The notes under the pieces were generated by a model, which did no database searches, was not told the DNA's origin, and saw only the letters and a program-made list of their open reading frames with translations. From an uncultured Bacteroidota bacterium (GTDB taxonomy: Bacteria; Bacteroidota; Bacteroidia; Chitinophagales; Chitinophagaceae): DNA of 46,619 bases. The stretch spans positions 1 through 46,619 of the forward strand of contig CAIJXU010000037.1 of the NCBI GenBank assembly GCA_903824725.1. Direction: 5' to 3'. The position numbers were made by a program, and so were the translations under genes. Shown in pieces: positions 8,137 through 16,669 of the stretch. Each line of letters opens with the position of its first letter. Within the stretch, counting starts at the first letter, position 1.

Positions 8137-9385
8137 TGTCGTATTCTTTAATTTTTCGATATAAGGTACGTTCGCTAATGCCTAAATCGGTAGAGGCATC
8201 CTTGCGTCGTCCTCGGTGTTTTTTTAATGCCTTTAAAATTAGTTCTTTTTCCTTATCCATGATGTTAAGAGATTCATCTACCTCATAATGACTTTGCAGT
8301 TCATTGTCAATAATGACGGGTTGTTGGTTGGAATGAGGCACTTGAACCGAAGTATGATGAATAAGGGAGCCTGTTGTTGAAGCTATTGGGGATAGGTCTT
8401 CTTTTAAGTCATTTAAGATACTTTCTCTATTAAAATGGGCATTTTGTCCTCCTAAAGAAGGATTTTGTAAAATTTCAACGAACATTTTTTTAAGTTCGTT
8501 GACATCTTTTTTCATGTCAAAAAACAGCTTGTACAAAATTTCTCGTTCATTGGCGAATTCTCCAACGGGACTATTGCCAGTGAGCATCGGCATATTGTTG
8601 ACATGTGGGGTTGGTAAAAAACCGGCCAATATTTGAGCATTGATAGATTCGGTTTTGCTTAAAACCGAAATTTGTTCTGCAATATTTTTTAATTCACGCA
8701 CATTACCTGGCCAAGGGTATTGGGTTAGTAATGCTCTAGCTTCTTCTTCTAAAAAGATGGGTTTTGTTTTATACTTATCTGAAAAGTCAACTACGAATTT
8801 TCTAAATAATAAAGGGATGTCTTCTTTTCTATCTCTTAAAGAAGGCACACGAATTGGGACGGTATTCAGACGATAATACAAGTCCTCTCTAAATCTTCCT
8901 TTTTGTGTGAACTCCAACAATTCTCTGTTGGTTGCAGCAATCACGCGCACATCAGACTTTTGAACTTTAGAAGATCCTACTCTTATAAATTCTCCTGTTT
9001 CTAAAACACGTAATAATCTTGCTTGTGTTCCTAATGGTAATTCTCCAATCTCATCTAAAAAAATAGTACCACCACTTACTGTTTCAAAATAACCTTTACG
9101 ACTATCGACAGCTCCAGTGAAGGATCCTTTTTCATGACCAAATAATTCGGAGTCGATCGTGCCTTCAGGAATAGCTCCGCAGTTCACTGCAATAAATGGA
9201 TTGTGTTTTCGTGCAGACAAACTATGAATGATTTGTGAAAATACTTCCTTACCAACACCACTTTCTCCTACAATGAGGACCGTTAAATCGGTTGCGGCTA
9301 CTTGAGCAGCCGTATTTAATGCATGATTAAGGGTAGGCGTATTGCCTATAATGCTAAATCTATTTTTTAATGTTTGTAAATCCAT
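8126..9385 (-). CDS. Sigma-54-type AAA+ transcriptional activator without sensory domain
   Basis: A bacterial enhancer-binding protein that would use ATP to remodel sigma-54 RNA polymerase. 419 residues. The AAA+ domain begins almost at the N-terminus: Walker A GESGVGKE (residues 40-47), the sigma-54-contact loop as GSFTGA (87-92, usually GAFTGA), Walker B GGTIFLDE (105-112), the VRVIAATNRELL sensor region and the FREDLYYRLNTVPI arginine-finger region. A low-complexity linker (about 250-370) follows, then a Fis-type helix-turn-helix at the C-terminus (ALKKHRGRRKDASTDLGISERTLYRKI, split across lines of the helix pair). No receiver, GAF or PAS domain is present, so activity must be set by expression or an unseen partner. 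It lies one base after miaB and overlaps the lptE frame. Its target promoters are unknown. Confidence 0.92.
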   Translation of the reverse strand: MDLQTLKNRFSIIGNTPTLNHALNTAAQVAATDLTVLIVGESGVGKEVFSQIIHSLSARKHNPFIAVNCGAIPEGTIDSELFGHEKGSFTGAVDSRKGYFETVSGGTIFLDEIGELPLGTQARLLRVLETGEFIRVGSSKVQKSDVRVIAATNRELLEFTQKGRFREDLYYRLNTVPIRVPSLRDRKEDIPLLFRKFVVDFSDKYKTKPIFLEEEARALLTQYPWPGNVRELKNIAEQISVLSKTESINAQILAGFLPTPHVNNMPMLTGNSPVGEFANEREILYKLFFDMKKDVNELKKMFVEILQNPSLGGQNAHFNRESILNDLKEDLSPIASTTGSLIHHTSVQVPHSNQQPVIIDNELQSHYEVDESLNIMDKEKELILKALKKHRGRRKDASTDLGISERTLYRKIKEYDIEE

Positions 9386-9386
9386 T

Positions 9387-10811
9387 TTAATTATTTTTTA
9401 GTTCGCCTAGTAATGTTCCTTTGGTAAAATCATGTATCACTACTTCAACATAGTCACCTTTTTTTATTGTGTGATTTAATTTCGGAAATACCACCACTTT
9501 ATTTTGACTGGTGCGGCCCATCCAATGTTGACTACTTTTTTTACTATCTCCTTCAATCAATACTTCCACTATTTTACCTACATCTCTTTTATTACTTTCG
9601 TTGGAGAGGGTCCATTGTACATCCACAATTTCTTGCAATCTTCTTTTTTTAATTTCTTCAGGGATATCATCGATATATCTTTTTGCTGCAAGTGTACCGG
9701 GCCTTTCAGAATAAAAATACATATAGCAATAATCATATTGCGCCGCTTGCATAATGCTTAAAGTATCTTGATGGTCTTCTTCAGTTTCAGTACAAAATCC
9801 GGCAATGATATCGGCCGAAATACTACAAGTGGGCATAATTTCTTTAATGCGCGCCACTTTAGATAAATACCATTCACGTGTATAAGTTCTGTTCATAAGT
9901 TGCAGTACGCGTGTACTTCCACTTTGAACTGGCAAATGAATGTACTTACATATATTATCGTATTTCACCATCGTAAATAATACTTCATCTGTAATGTCTT
10001 TGGGATGGGAAGTGCTAAAGCGGACCCTTAAGGTTGGACTGATTAAAGCAACATTTTCTAGAAGCATTGCAAAAGTGGTCGATGTATTTGTTTCAGGATT
10101 ATTCCAATAATAACTATCTACATTTTGACCCAATAGTGTTACTTCTTTATAACCTTCCTCAAATAATTGTCGACATTCTGCTACAATTGAAAAAGCGTCT
10201 CTACTTCTTTCCCTACCTCTGGTGAAGGGTACCACACAAAAGCTGCACATATTATTACAACCTCTGGTAATGGAAACAAAAGCACTAATGCCATTGCTGT
10301 CTAATCGGACTGGGGCAATGTCGGCATAAGTTTCATCTCTACTTAATAATACATTAACTGCTTTTTGACCTGTACCCGCTTCCATGATTAAATCGGGTAG
10401 TGTCCGATAAGCATCTGGGCCCACAACAAGATCAACCAATTTTTCTTCCTCTAATAATTTTGATTTTAATCGCTCAGCCATACAACCCAAGACGCCAACC
10501 AGTAATCCTGGCTTTTCATGTTTTAATTTTCTAAATTCAGTGAGGCGTTTGCGAACGGTTTGTTCTGCTTTTTCACGAATGGAGCAGGTGTTTAATAAGA
10601 TAAGGTCCGCTAACTCAATTTGTCGAGTGCTTCCAAAACCATTATTTTCTAGGATCGATGCGACTACTTCACTGTCAGCAAAATTCATAGCGCATCCATA
10701 ACTCTCGATATAGAAGTACTTTGAAAAGGACTCCTTATTCACATCGCTTGCAAAAGCTTCCCCTTGCCTTGCTTCATTATGTTCCTTATTTAGCATCTGC
10801 AATATTTCCAT
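9387..10811 (-). CDS. miaB: tRNA-2-methylthio-N6-dimethylallyladenosine synthase MiaB
   Basis: Radical SAM methylthiotransferase that converts i6A37 to ms2i6A37 in tRNAs reading UNN codons. 474 residues: an N-terminal UPF0004 domain with the three auxiliary-cluster cysteines ([34 protein letters not shown]), the radical SAM domain with [20 protein letters not shown] (C-x3-C-x2-C), and a C-terminal TRAM domain (residues about 405-470). It heads a five-gene leftward unit with a -7 element 17 bases before its ATG at 10811. Full-length and intact. Confidence 0.97.
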   Translation of the reverse strand: MEILQMLNKEHNEARQGEAFASDVNKESFSKYFYIESYGCAMNFADSEVVASILENNGFGSTRQIELADLILLNTCSIREKAEQTVRKRLTEFRKLKHEKPGLLVGVLGCMAERLKSKLLEEEKLVDLVVGPDAYRTLPDLIMEAGTGQKAVNVLLSRDETYADIAPVRLDSNGISAFVSITRGCNNMCSFCVVPFTRGRERSRDAFSIVAECRQLFEEGYKEVTLLGQNVDSYYWNNPETNTSTTFAMLLENVALISPTLRVRFSTSHPKDITDEVLFTMVKYDNICKYIHLPVQSGSTRVLQLMNRTYTREWYLSKVARIKEIMPTCSISADIIAGFCTETEEDHQDTLSIMQAAQYDYCYMYFYSERPGTLAAKRYIDDIPEEIKKRRLQEIVDVQWTLSNESNKRDVGKIVEVLIEGDSKKSSQHWMGRTSQNKVVVFPKLNHTIKKGDYVEVVIHDFTKGTLLGELKNN

Positions 10812-10828
10812 TCCTAGGTTTTAATGGA

Positions 10829-10836
10829 CAAATTTA
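10829..10836 (-). promoter_or_regulatory. miaB operon -7 element TAAATTTG
   Basis: On the minus strand TAAATTTG is an exact TAnnTTTG match, 17 bases before the miaB ATG. The -33 region has GTTG/TTGAC rather than TTTG (bases 10856-10861) and lies inside the left part of the dyad at 10847-10875, so a protein bound there could block polymerase. This is inferred to be the promoter of the whole miaB-to-secG unit. Confidence 0.6.
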
Positions 10837-10846
10837 GTAAAAATTT

Positions 10847-10875
10847 ATATTATATGTCAACTTGTCATATAATAT
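10847..10875. promoter_or_regulatory. Perfect 10-bp dyad over the miaB -33 region
   Basis: ATATTATATG (10847-10856), spacer TCAACTTGT, CATATAATAT (10866-10875): ten bases perfectly inverted around nine. It covers the expected -33 region of the miaB promoter. It may be an operator or a DNA cruciform; it has no T-tract and is not a terminator. Strong A/T bias lowers the significance of the match. Confidence 0.5.
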
Positions 10876-10878
10876 TAG

Positions 10879-10897
10879 CTAATTATTTGATAATTAG
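10879..10897. promoter_or_regulatory. Perfect 8-bp dyad adjacent to the first
   Basis: CTAATTAT, spacer TTG, ATAATTAG: eight bases perfectly inverted around three. It begins three bases after the first dyad, in the miaB/DUF3078 divergent region. The geometry suits a dimeric DNA-binding protein. No regulator can be assigned from sequence. Confidence 0.4.
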
Positions 10898-10992
10898 ATA
10901 TTTATTTAGCACAGTTAAAGTACATTTTAGATAATTTATAAGAATAGTAAAAATTACATACACTTAGAAATCAATCATTTATTTACTATTGG

Positions 10993-11000
10993 TATATTTG
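10993..11000 (+). promoter_or_regulatory. -7 element TATATTTG of the DUF3078 gene
   Basis: Exact TAnnTTTG match 14 bases before the ATG at 11015. No TTTG at the -33 distance. A Shine-Dalgarno-like AAGGGAG (11005-11011) lies between, one of the few in this window. Confidence 0.5.
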
Positions 11001-11014
11001 GAAAAAGGGAGCTC

Positions 11015-11989
11015 ATGAGAAAAGGGTTATTATCTATATTTTTTTTATGCATGGGTCATTGGATCTTAGCTCAGGACATTTCTGTCACTAAATTACGCAC
11101 TGAAACCTCTCGAAATATACGCAAGGAATTGGATACTACTCATTGGAATTGGAAACAAGGAGGCTTGTATAATTTTAATTTATCACAAAGTTCATTGAGT
11201 AATTGGGCTGCCGGGGGAGATAATTTCAACATGTCTTTAAATACTTATTTCAATTATTACTTTTTTTTTAAGAAGGCCAATCAAAATTTAGATAATAATA
11301 TTGATGTCAACTTGGGTTTTATTCAATCTACTAGTTTGGGTGGGCGTAAAAATGACGATCGCTTAGATTTTTTAAGTAAATATGGATATCAAATTGATAC
11401 ATCAGGCATGTGGTTTATATCTGGTTTATTTAATCTTAGGTCTCAATTTTTTGATGGATTTAGCTTTAGCGGAACCAACTCTACTTTAACTTCTTCTTTT
11501 TTGGCACCCGCCTACATCATTTTATTTGCGGGGTTGGATTTTAAACCTACACCTCATTTTTCAATATTCTTTTCTCCATTAACTTCTAGAACCACTTTAT
11601 TATTAAATAATACTTTATCTAAATTAGGTAAGTATGGGGTTCCTATTGGAGATAAGATTTCAAAAGAGGTAGGAACTTTTATCACTGTAAATTATAATAA
11701 TACCATTGCAACTAATATCAATTATAAGGGGAGGGCTGACTTTTTTTCCAATTATAATCAAAAGCCAGAAAACATTAATTTGTACATGACCAACATGTTC
11801 ACTTTTAAAATCAATAAATATTTTTCAGCGTCTTATAATTTGGATTTGATTTATGACGATAAAATAAAAATATTTGGGCCATTAAAAACTTCACCCGGAT
11901 TGCAATTAAAAAGCGTCATTGGTATTGGTTTCCAAAAATCACTTCAAGTAAAAAAGAAGATTGTTGAAAGAAAAAATATAAAAGGCTAG
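11015..11989 (+). CDS. DUF3078 family outer-membrane-type beta protein
   Basis: 324 residues with a Sec signal peptide (residues 1-19, ending ILAQ). The mature part matches the DUF3078 pattern found across Bacteroidota: WKQGGLYNFNLSQSSLSNWAAGG (split), then repeated amphipathic strands with many Asn, Tyr and Phe, the block GGRKNDDRLDFLSKYGYQ, and a strand-rich C-terminus ending in a short basic tail. This looks like a small outer-membrane beta-barrel or surface protein; no function is established for the family. It is monocistronic with its own -7 element and SD-like site, and convergent with purK 12 bases downstream. Confidence 0.88.
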   Translation: MRKGLLSIFFLCMGHWILAQDISVTKLRTETSRNIRKELDTTHWNWKQGGLYNFNLSQSSLSNWAAGGDNFNMSLNTYFNYYFFFKKANQNLDNNIDVNLGFIQSTSLGGRKNDDRLDFLSKYGYQIDTSGMWFISGLFNLRSQFFDGFSFSGTNSTLTSSFLAPAYIILFAGLDFKPTPHFSIFFSPLTSRTTLLLNNTLSKLGKYGVPIGDKISKEVGTFITVNYNNTIATNINYKGRADFFSNYNQKPENINLYMTNMFTFKINKYFSASYNLDLIYDDKIKIFGPLKTSPGLQLKSVIGIGFQKSLQVKKKIVERKNIKG

Positions 11990-12001
11990 GAACTTTTATT
12001 G

Positions 12002-13129
12002 TTAAGGCTTTGTCGTGATGACTTTAAGCGTATGCTTTATTTTATTGGCCTTATGTGTTAAATCCTGATAGTCACTACTAATAATGGTTACATGGCCCAT
12101 TTTGCGACCTGGTTTGGTTTGTTTTTTCCCGTATAAGTGCACAAATACATTATCCATTTTCAGGACTTCATCTAGTCCTTCATAAACTACATCGCCGGTA
12201 TAACCCTCAGCTCCAATAATATTAACGATTGCTGAAGGTAAAATTTCATTAGTGTTGCCAAGTGGGTAATTTAATATGATACGCCACAGCATATCATATT
12301 GACTACTGTAATTTGCTTCGATGGTATGATGACCACTGTTGTGCACCCTTGGGGCCGTTTCATTGACCAATACTTCGCCCGACTTGTCGATGAATAATTC
12401 AATGGCGAATAAACCTGGACTTTTTAAGTTCATTACTACCTTGCGTGCAATGGCTTGGGCTTTCCAAAGTTGTTTTTCATCCAATTTAGCCGGGCTTAGT
12501 TGATAATCCAATAAATTATATACCGTATCAAATATCATTTCAGCAGGAGGGTATATAATTGTTTTGCCTTCATTGTTCATGCCAACAATAAGTGCAATTT
12601 CTTTTTCGATGGCCACTTTCTTTTCTAAAACAGCTGGGGCATTAAATCCTGATTCAATATCCTTTTCAGATTGAATCATTTGAACTCCTTTTCCATCATA
12701 ACCCCCTTCTCCTAATTTATGAACAGCAGGTAAAAAGGGAAGGTGTTGTAGTAAATCTGATTGGTGTGCAGTAATATGAAATGCCGAAGTGGGTATCTCA
12801 TTATCTTTATAAAATTGCTTTTGAAGGACTTTATTTTTTATGATTCTGATAGCAGCTGGAGTAGGATAAATTTTAACCCCTTCGTTTTCTAATTTTTCTA
12901 AGGCATCCACATTTACAGATTCAATTTCAATAGTAAGGGCATCTAAATTTTTCCCAAATTGATACACGGTTTCAAAATCTTGAATGCTGCCTAGGGTGAA
13001 ATGGTGGCATAAATGTGCAGCGGGGCAATGGGCATCATTTTCTAAAACAAAAGTAGTAACATCATAGTTTGCTGCGGCTTGCAATAACATCCGTCCTAAC
13101 TGACCACCTCCTAATATTCCTACTTTCAT
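12002..13129 (-). CDS. purK: 5-(carboxyamino)imidazole ribonucleotide synthase PurK
   Basis: ATP-grasp enzyme making N5-CAIR from AIR and bicarbonate in de novo purine synthesis. 375 residues: N-terminal dinucleotide-like start MKVGILGGGQLGRMLLQAA, ATP-grasp core with KLGEGGYDGKGV and ETAPRVHNSGHHTIEA, and the C-terminal YGKKQTKPGRKMGHVT block. All are family signatures. The partner purE is not in the window. A TATCTTTG element lies 13 bases before the ATG. Intact. Confidence 0.96.
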   Translation of the reverse strand: MKVGILGGGQLGRMLLQAAANYDVTTFVLENDAHCPAAHLCHHFTLGSIQDFETVYQFGKNLDALTIEIESVNVDALEKLENEGVKIYPTPAAIRIIKNKVLQKQFYKDNEIPTSAFHITAHQSDLLQHLPFLPAVHKLGEGGYDGKGVQMIQSEKDIESGFNAPAVLEKKVAIEKEIALIVGMNNEGKTIIYPPAEMIFDTVYNLLDYQLSPAKLDEKQLWKAQAIARKVVMNLKSPGLFAIELFIDKSGEVLVNETAPRVHNSGHHTIEANYSSQYDMLWRIILNYPLGNTNEILPSAIVNIIGAEGYTGDVVYEGLDEVLKMDNVFVHLYGKKQTKPGRKMGHVTIISSDYQDLTHKANKIKHTLKVITTKP

Positions 13130-13142
13130 TTATATCTTTTTA

Positions 13143-13150
13143 CAAAGATA
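13143..13150 (-). promoter_or_regulatory. purK -7 element TATCTTTG
   Basis: On the minus strand TATCTTTG matches TAnnTTTG exactly, 13 bases from the purK ATG at 13129. No clear TTTG at -33. It shares a 94-bp divergent region with the ABC ATPase promoter. Confidence 0.5.
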
Positions 13151-13173
13151 AGGGGTCTTGCTTAAGTTTTCAT

Positions 13174-13204
13174 TTTGCATAGCGCTCAAAAGCAGTTAAA
13201 TTTG
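13174..13204 (+). promoter_or_regulatory. Complete Bacteroidota promoter: TTTG-N19-TAAATTTG
   Basis: TTTG at 13174-13177, 19 bases, then TAAATTTG at 13197-13204. Both elements match the Bacteroidota consensus exactly with normal spacing, the best promoter I can see in the window. The predicted start site leaves a leader of about 15 nt before the ABC ATPase ATG at 13224. Confidence 0.75.
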
Positions 13205-13223
13205 TCCAGATTAATTAAAGATT

Positions 13224-13988
13224 ATGATACCTGTGCCTATAATAAGTGTTAAAAATTTAGTGAAAAAATATGGCGAATTCACTGCGGTAAATGGGATTAG
13301 TTTCGAAGTAAACCGGGGTGAAATTTTTGGGTTATTAGGTCCCAATGGGGCAGGGAAGTCCACCACTTTAGAAATCATTGAAACTTTAAGGGAAAAAACC
13401 AGTGGGGAAGTTTGGGTGAATGGATTAAATATTGATGAATCTACCGAAGCGATTAAAAAAATAATTGGGGTACAATTACAAACGGCTGGATTTTATCCCA
13501 ACTTAACATTGACCGAACTTATTCAATTATTTGTAGGATTATATCAAACGCAGGTGGATCCGCAAGCCTTATTAAAAAAAGTAAATTTAGAAGACAAGGC
13601 TAATGCAAAGTATAAACAATTAAGTGGGGGACAAAAGCAAAGGTTTTCAATTGCTACTACTTTAATCAATCAACCCATCCTTGTTTTTTTAGATGAACCT
13701 ACCACAGGATTGGATCCTCAGGCACGTCGTAATTTATGGGATTTAATCAAGGAGATTAGAGACAATGGAACAACCGTAATCATTACTACGCATTATATGG
13801 ATGAAGCGGAAGTATTATGCGATCGAGTAGCCATTATTGATAGCGGTGAAATTATTGCCATTAACTCACCTAATGCTTTAATTGATGAATTAGTGGCATC
13901 AGGATTTGAAAAAGTAAAGGAAGTAAAAAAAGCAAATTTAGAAGATGTGTTTATACATCGCACTGGAAAAGCTTGGAGAGAGGATTAA
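13224..13988 (+). CDS. ABC transporter ATP-binding protein
   Basis: 254 residues forming one nucleotide-binding domain of the DrrA/NatA-like export group. Walker A GPNGAGKST, Q-loop GVQLQTAGFYPNL, signature LSGGQKQR, Walker B ILVFLDEPTTGLDPQ and switch His in IITTHYMDEAE are all present, followed by a short tail ending in the LEDVFIHRTGKAW type motif. In Bacteroidota such genes are usually followed by the matching ABC-2 permease; here the next gene is an unrelated YfiT-like protein, so the permease must be elsewhere. Substrate unknown. Confidence 0.95.
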   Translation: MIPVPIISVKNLVKKYGEFTAVNGISFEVNRGEIFGLLGPNGAGKSTTLEIIETLREKTSGEVWVNGLNIDESTEAIKKIIGVQLQTAGFYPNLTLTELIQLFVGLYQTQVDPQALLKKVNLEDKANAKYKQLSGGQKQRFSIATTLINQPILVFLDEPTTGLDPQARRNLWDLIKEIRDNGTTVIITTHYMDEAEVLCDRVAIIDSGEIIAINSPNALIDELVASGFEKVKEVKKANLEDVFIHRTGKAWRED

Positions 13989-14013
13989 TTTTTAATTTAA
14001 ATATATAATTAAC

Positions 14014-14538
14014 ATGTCAGACCCACGTTATCCCATTGGAAAATATGAACCAATGCCATTTTCAGAGGCCATCAAAAATCAATGGATTCATGAATTAAAA
14101 GTGGCCCCAACGAATATTGAATTAGCAATACAACATTTAGATAAAGTTCAGTTGGATACACCTTACAGAGAAGGGGGTTGGACCGTTCAACAACTTGTCC
14201 ATCATGTTGCGGATAGCCATATGAATGCATTCATTCGTTTTAAATTAGCACTCACCGAGGAAACACCTCCAATAAAGCCCTATAATGAAAAAGCTTGGGT
14301 GAATACTGCCGATGTATTAAACACACCCATTAATTATTCGACCACCATTTTACATGCTTTACATGAAAGATGGGTTAACCTAGCTACCTCTATGACGGAT
14401 GAACAATGGCAAAGAACTTTGTTTCATCCAGAGCGTAATGCGAATGTGACTTTATGGGATATGTTATGCATCTATTCATGGCATGGCAAACATCATATTG
14501 CGCATATAAAAGCATTATGTGACCAAAAAGCTTGGTAA
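14014..14538 (+). CDS. YfiT/BstA-like DinB-superfamily thiol transferase
   Basis: A 174-residue four-helix-bundle protein of the DinB/YfiT superfamily, which carries a divalent metal bound by three histidines. The His-rich blocks LVHHVADSHMNAFIRFK (residues 62-77) and YSWHGKHHIAHIKAL (154-168) match the metal site of Bacillus YfiT, annotated as a bacillithiol S-transferase. Some Bacteroidota make bacillithiol, so this role is plausible but is an inference. 25 bases after the ABC ATPase on the same strand, probably cotranscribed. Confidence 0.9.
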   Translation: MSDPRYPIGKYEPMPFSEAIKNQWIHELKVAPTNIELAIQHLDKVQLDTPYREGGWTVQQLVHHVADSHMNAFIRFKLALTEETPPIKPYNEKAWVNTADVLNTPINYSTTILHALHERWVNLATSMTDEQWQRTLFHPERNANVTLWDMLCIYSWHGKHHIAHIKALCDQKAW

Positions 14539-14540
14539 AA

Positions 14541-15863
14541 TTAAAAGATAGTTCTATCTACTTCAGCAACTAAAAATACGCTTCCCATCACTAAGATTAA
14601 ATCATGGGAGCTCGCTTTTTCTAATGCACTTTTTATAGCTATGTTGACATTAGCAAAGGAGGTTCCTATTAGATGATGTTGATTGGCTTTGGCCATGAGT
14701 TCATTGACAGGCAATGCTCTAGGAATATGAGATTGTGTAAAATAGTATAAGGCATTAGATGGGAGTAATGATAATACGGCGTCTACATCCTTGTCCTTTA
14801 CCATTCCTGTGACAATATGTAATTGTTTGAAATCAATGGTTTGTAATTGCTCCAATAAGGCATGAATGCCATGTTCATTATGAGCCACATCCAATACAAT
14901 ATGTGGATTTTTATGCAGACATTCCCATCGACCCATTAAGCCAGTTGTTTTTTTAATGGATTGTAAAGCTTGAAAAATACTACCAGCATTTAAATTCCAA
15001 CCCATACTTGATAATAGTTGCGCCGCTACTAACACGCCTTTTAAATTTTTATATTGGTATTTACCTGGAAGGTCGCAAACAAATTTAAAAGTTTCGGTGA
15101 ATAATGGACTGGATAGATATTGAAATTGAGGTTGATGAAATTCGAATTGTGCACTGTCCCAATTATTTTCAAATGAGGTGAGTGTTAAATAATCTTCTGC
15201 GAAATAAATAGGAGCTTGCATCAATTTTGATTTGTCTAAAAAGACATTTTTTGATTCAGGAATGGTTTCGCATATCACGACGGGTACTTCTTTTTTGATG
15301 ATACCCGCTTTTTCCTGTGCAATATGAGTAAGGGTATTCCCTAATAGAGCCATATGGTCCCATCCAATATTGGTTATAATACTTAGTATGGGTTGAATAA
15401 CATTGGTGCTGTCTAAGCGGCCTCCTAAACCTGTTTCAATGATCGCTATATCCACATTTTCTTTTGCAAAATAGTCAAATGCCATGCCCACAGTTATTTC
15501 AAAAAAACTGGGTTCCACTTTTTCAATAAAAGGTTTCATTTTATTGGTAAAGGAAATGACAAATTCTTTTGAACACATTTCGCCATTTACTTTAATTCGT
15601 TCTCTAAAATCATATAAGTGCGGAGATGTGTATAAGCCTGTTTTATATCCAGCTTGTTGCAATATCGCAGCTAACATATGGCTCGTGGAACCCTTCCCAT
15701 TTGTGCCAGCCACATGAATGGTTTTAAATTTTTGCTGGGGTTGATCTAAAAAATCACAAATTGCAATGGTATTATGTAAGTCTGCTTTTATTGCGGCTGC
15801 TCCAATTCGACTAAATAAAGGTAAACGACTATATAAATAGTCAATCGTGTCTTGATAGGACAT
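14541..15863 (-). CDS. folC: Bifunctional folylpolyglutamate/dihydrofolate synthase
   Basis: Adds glutamate to dihydropteroate and to tetrahydrofolates, a Mur-ligase relative in the cytoplasm. 440 residues. Visible signatures are the P-loop HVAGTNGKGSTSHML (about residues 49-63), SPHLYDFRERIKVNG, ETGLGGRLDSTNV, the TNIGWDHMALLG block, and the C-terminal GRWE plus LDVAHNEHG motif. Intact ATG start. Followed closely on the other strand by yfiT (convergent, 2 bp) and preceded by the TonB-like gene 14 bp upstream, likely in the same transcript. Confidence 0.96.
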   Translation of the reverse strand: MSYQDTIDYLYSRLPLFSRIGAAAIKADLHNTIAICDFLDQPQQKFKTIHVAGTNGKGSTSHMLAAILQQAGYKTGLYTSPHLYDFRERIKVNGEMCSKEFVISFTNKMKPFIEKVEPSFFEITVGMAFDYFAKENVDIAIIETGLGGRLDSTNVIQPILSIITNIGWDHMALLGNTLTHIAQEKAGIIKKEVPVVICETIPESKNVFLDKSKLMQAPIYFAEDYLTLTSFENNWDSAQFEFHQPQFQYLSSPLFTETFKFVCDLPGKYQYKNLKGVLVAAQLLSSMGWNLNAGSIFQALQSIKKTTGLMGRWECLHKNPHIVLDVAHNEHGIHALLEQLQTIDFKQLHIVTGMVKDKDVDAVLSLLPSNALYYFTQSHIPRALPVNELMAKANQHHLIGTSFANVNIAIKSALEKASSHDLILVMGSVFLVAEVDRTIF

Positions 15864-15877
15864 GGAGGATGAAAATT

Positions 15878-16660
15878 TTATTGGTTTTCAAACTTAAACT
15901 TAACCGTCACAAATGAACTATGATCGGCAGTATTAAAACTAATCTTGGCAAGGTATTCTACAATGGCTCTTTTATATTTACTCTCATTGGAGGAGGAGCC
16001 TTTTACAATTTGTACAAATCGTCCAACTCCTAAAGGGTTTACTTCGATTTCGGCATAAATAGTGGCAGGTTCAATATCTCCATTAAACAAGTAGGCTTTC
16101 GTCACACGACGATCCCCCTTGGTTACAAAAGGCCCACCTTCACCCGTATAATTTTTTCCATTAATACTGCCTCCTGCAACCCCTTGATCACCTTTGCCAC
16201 CAGCAATCCCTTGGTCTTTTACATCGTTATAACTATCCTGATTGTTCCCCCCTTTGCCATTGCCTCCAGCATATTTACCCATCAACGCTTTTGGTTTTAA
16301 TTTACGTGGAAGGGGTGTTGATTTTAATTTATTTTTTGCATTTGATGTTTTAATGGCCTCGTCATTTGGATCGGTTGAATTGGTATTTAATTTCAGAGCT
16401 TTAAGTGAGGAACTCGCTTTCACACTTTTTGAAGTACCTACTTCTGGACTAGGCGCTTCCTTACTTAAGGGTGCAATATCTCCAGCACCTGTCTTGCTAT
16501 TTCCTAAATTAACTTCCATATGAGAAGGTTCTGGCGGAAGTATAGTTGGAGCTGCTTGCTGCCAATGCAATAAAATAAACAACAGAGAGAGCAACACACA
16601 AATTAGCGTGGTATAAATTCCTGCTTTTACATTTTTCTGTTGTTCAAAGTTTAGTTGCAT
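15878..16660 (-). CDS. TonB-like energy transducer protein
   Basis: 260 residues. One N-terminal membrane helix (about residues 14-32) follows a cytoplasmic MQLNFEQQKNVKAG start, as in TonB/TolA-type proteins. A proline- and lysine-containing middle (residues 40-130) leads into a Gly/Asn/Asp-rich stretch (about 130-175: GGNGKGGNN, DQGIAGGKGDQGVAGG), then a compact C-terminal domain (about 185-260) with the TonB-type sequence AEIEVNPLGVGRFVQIVKGSS and VTVKFKFEN. ExbB and ExbD, which normally accompany it, are absent here. It lies between folC and the TauE gene and may be cotranscribed with both. Function as energy transducer is inferred. Confidence 0.75.
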   Translation of the reverse strand: MQLNFEQQKNVKAGIYTTLICVLLSLLFILLHWQQAAPTILPPEPSHMEVNLGNSKTGAGDIAPLSKEAPSPEVGTSKSVKASSSLKALKLNTNSTDPNDEAIKTSNAKNKLKSTPLPRKLKPKALMGKYAGGNGKGGNNQDSYNDVKDQGIAGGKGDQGVAGGSINGKNYTGEGGPFVTKGDRRVTKAYLFNGDIEPATIYAEIEVNPLGVGRFVQIVKGSSSNESKYKRAIVEYLAKISFNTADHSSFVTVKFKFENQ

Positions 16661-16669
16661 ATAATAAAA

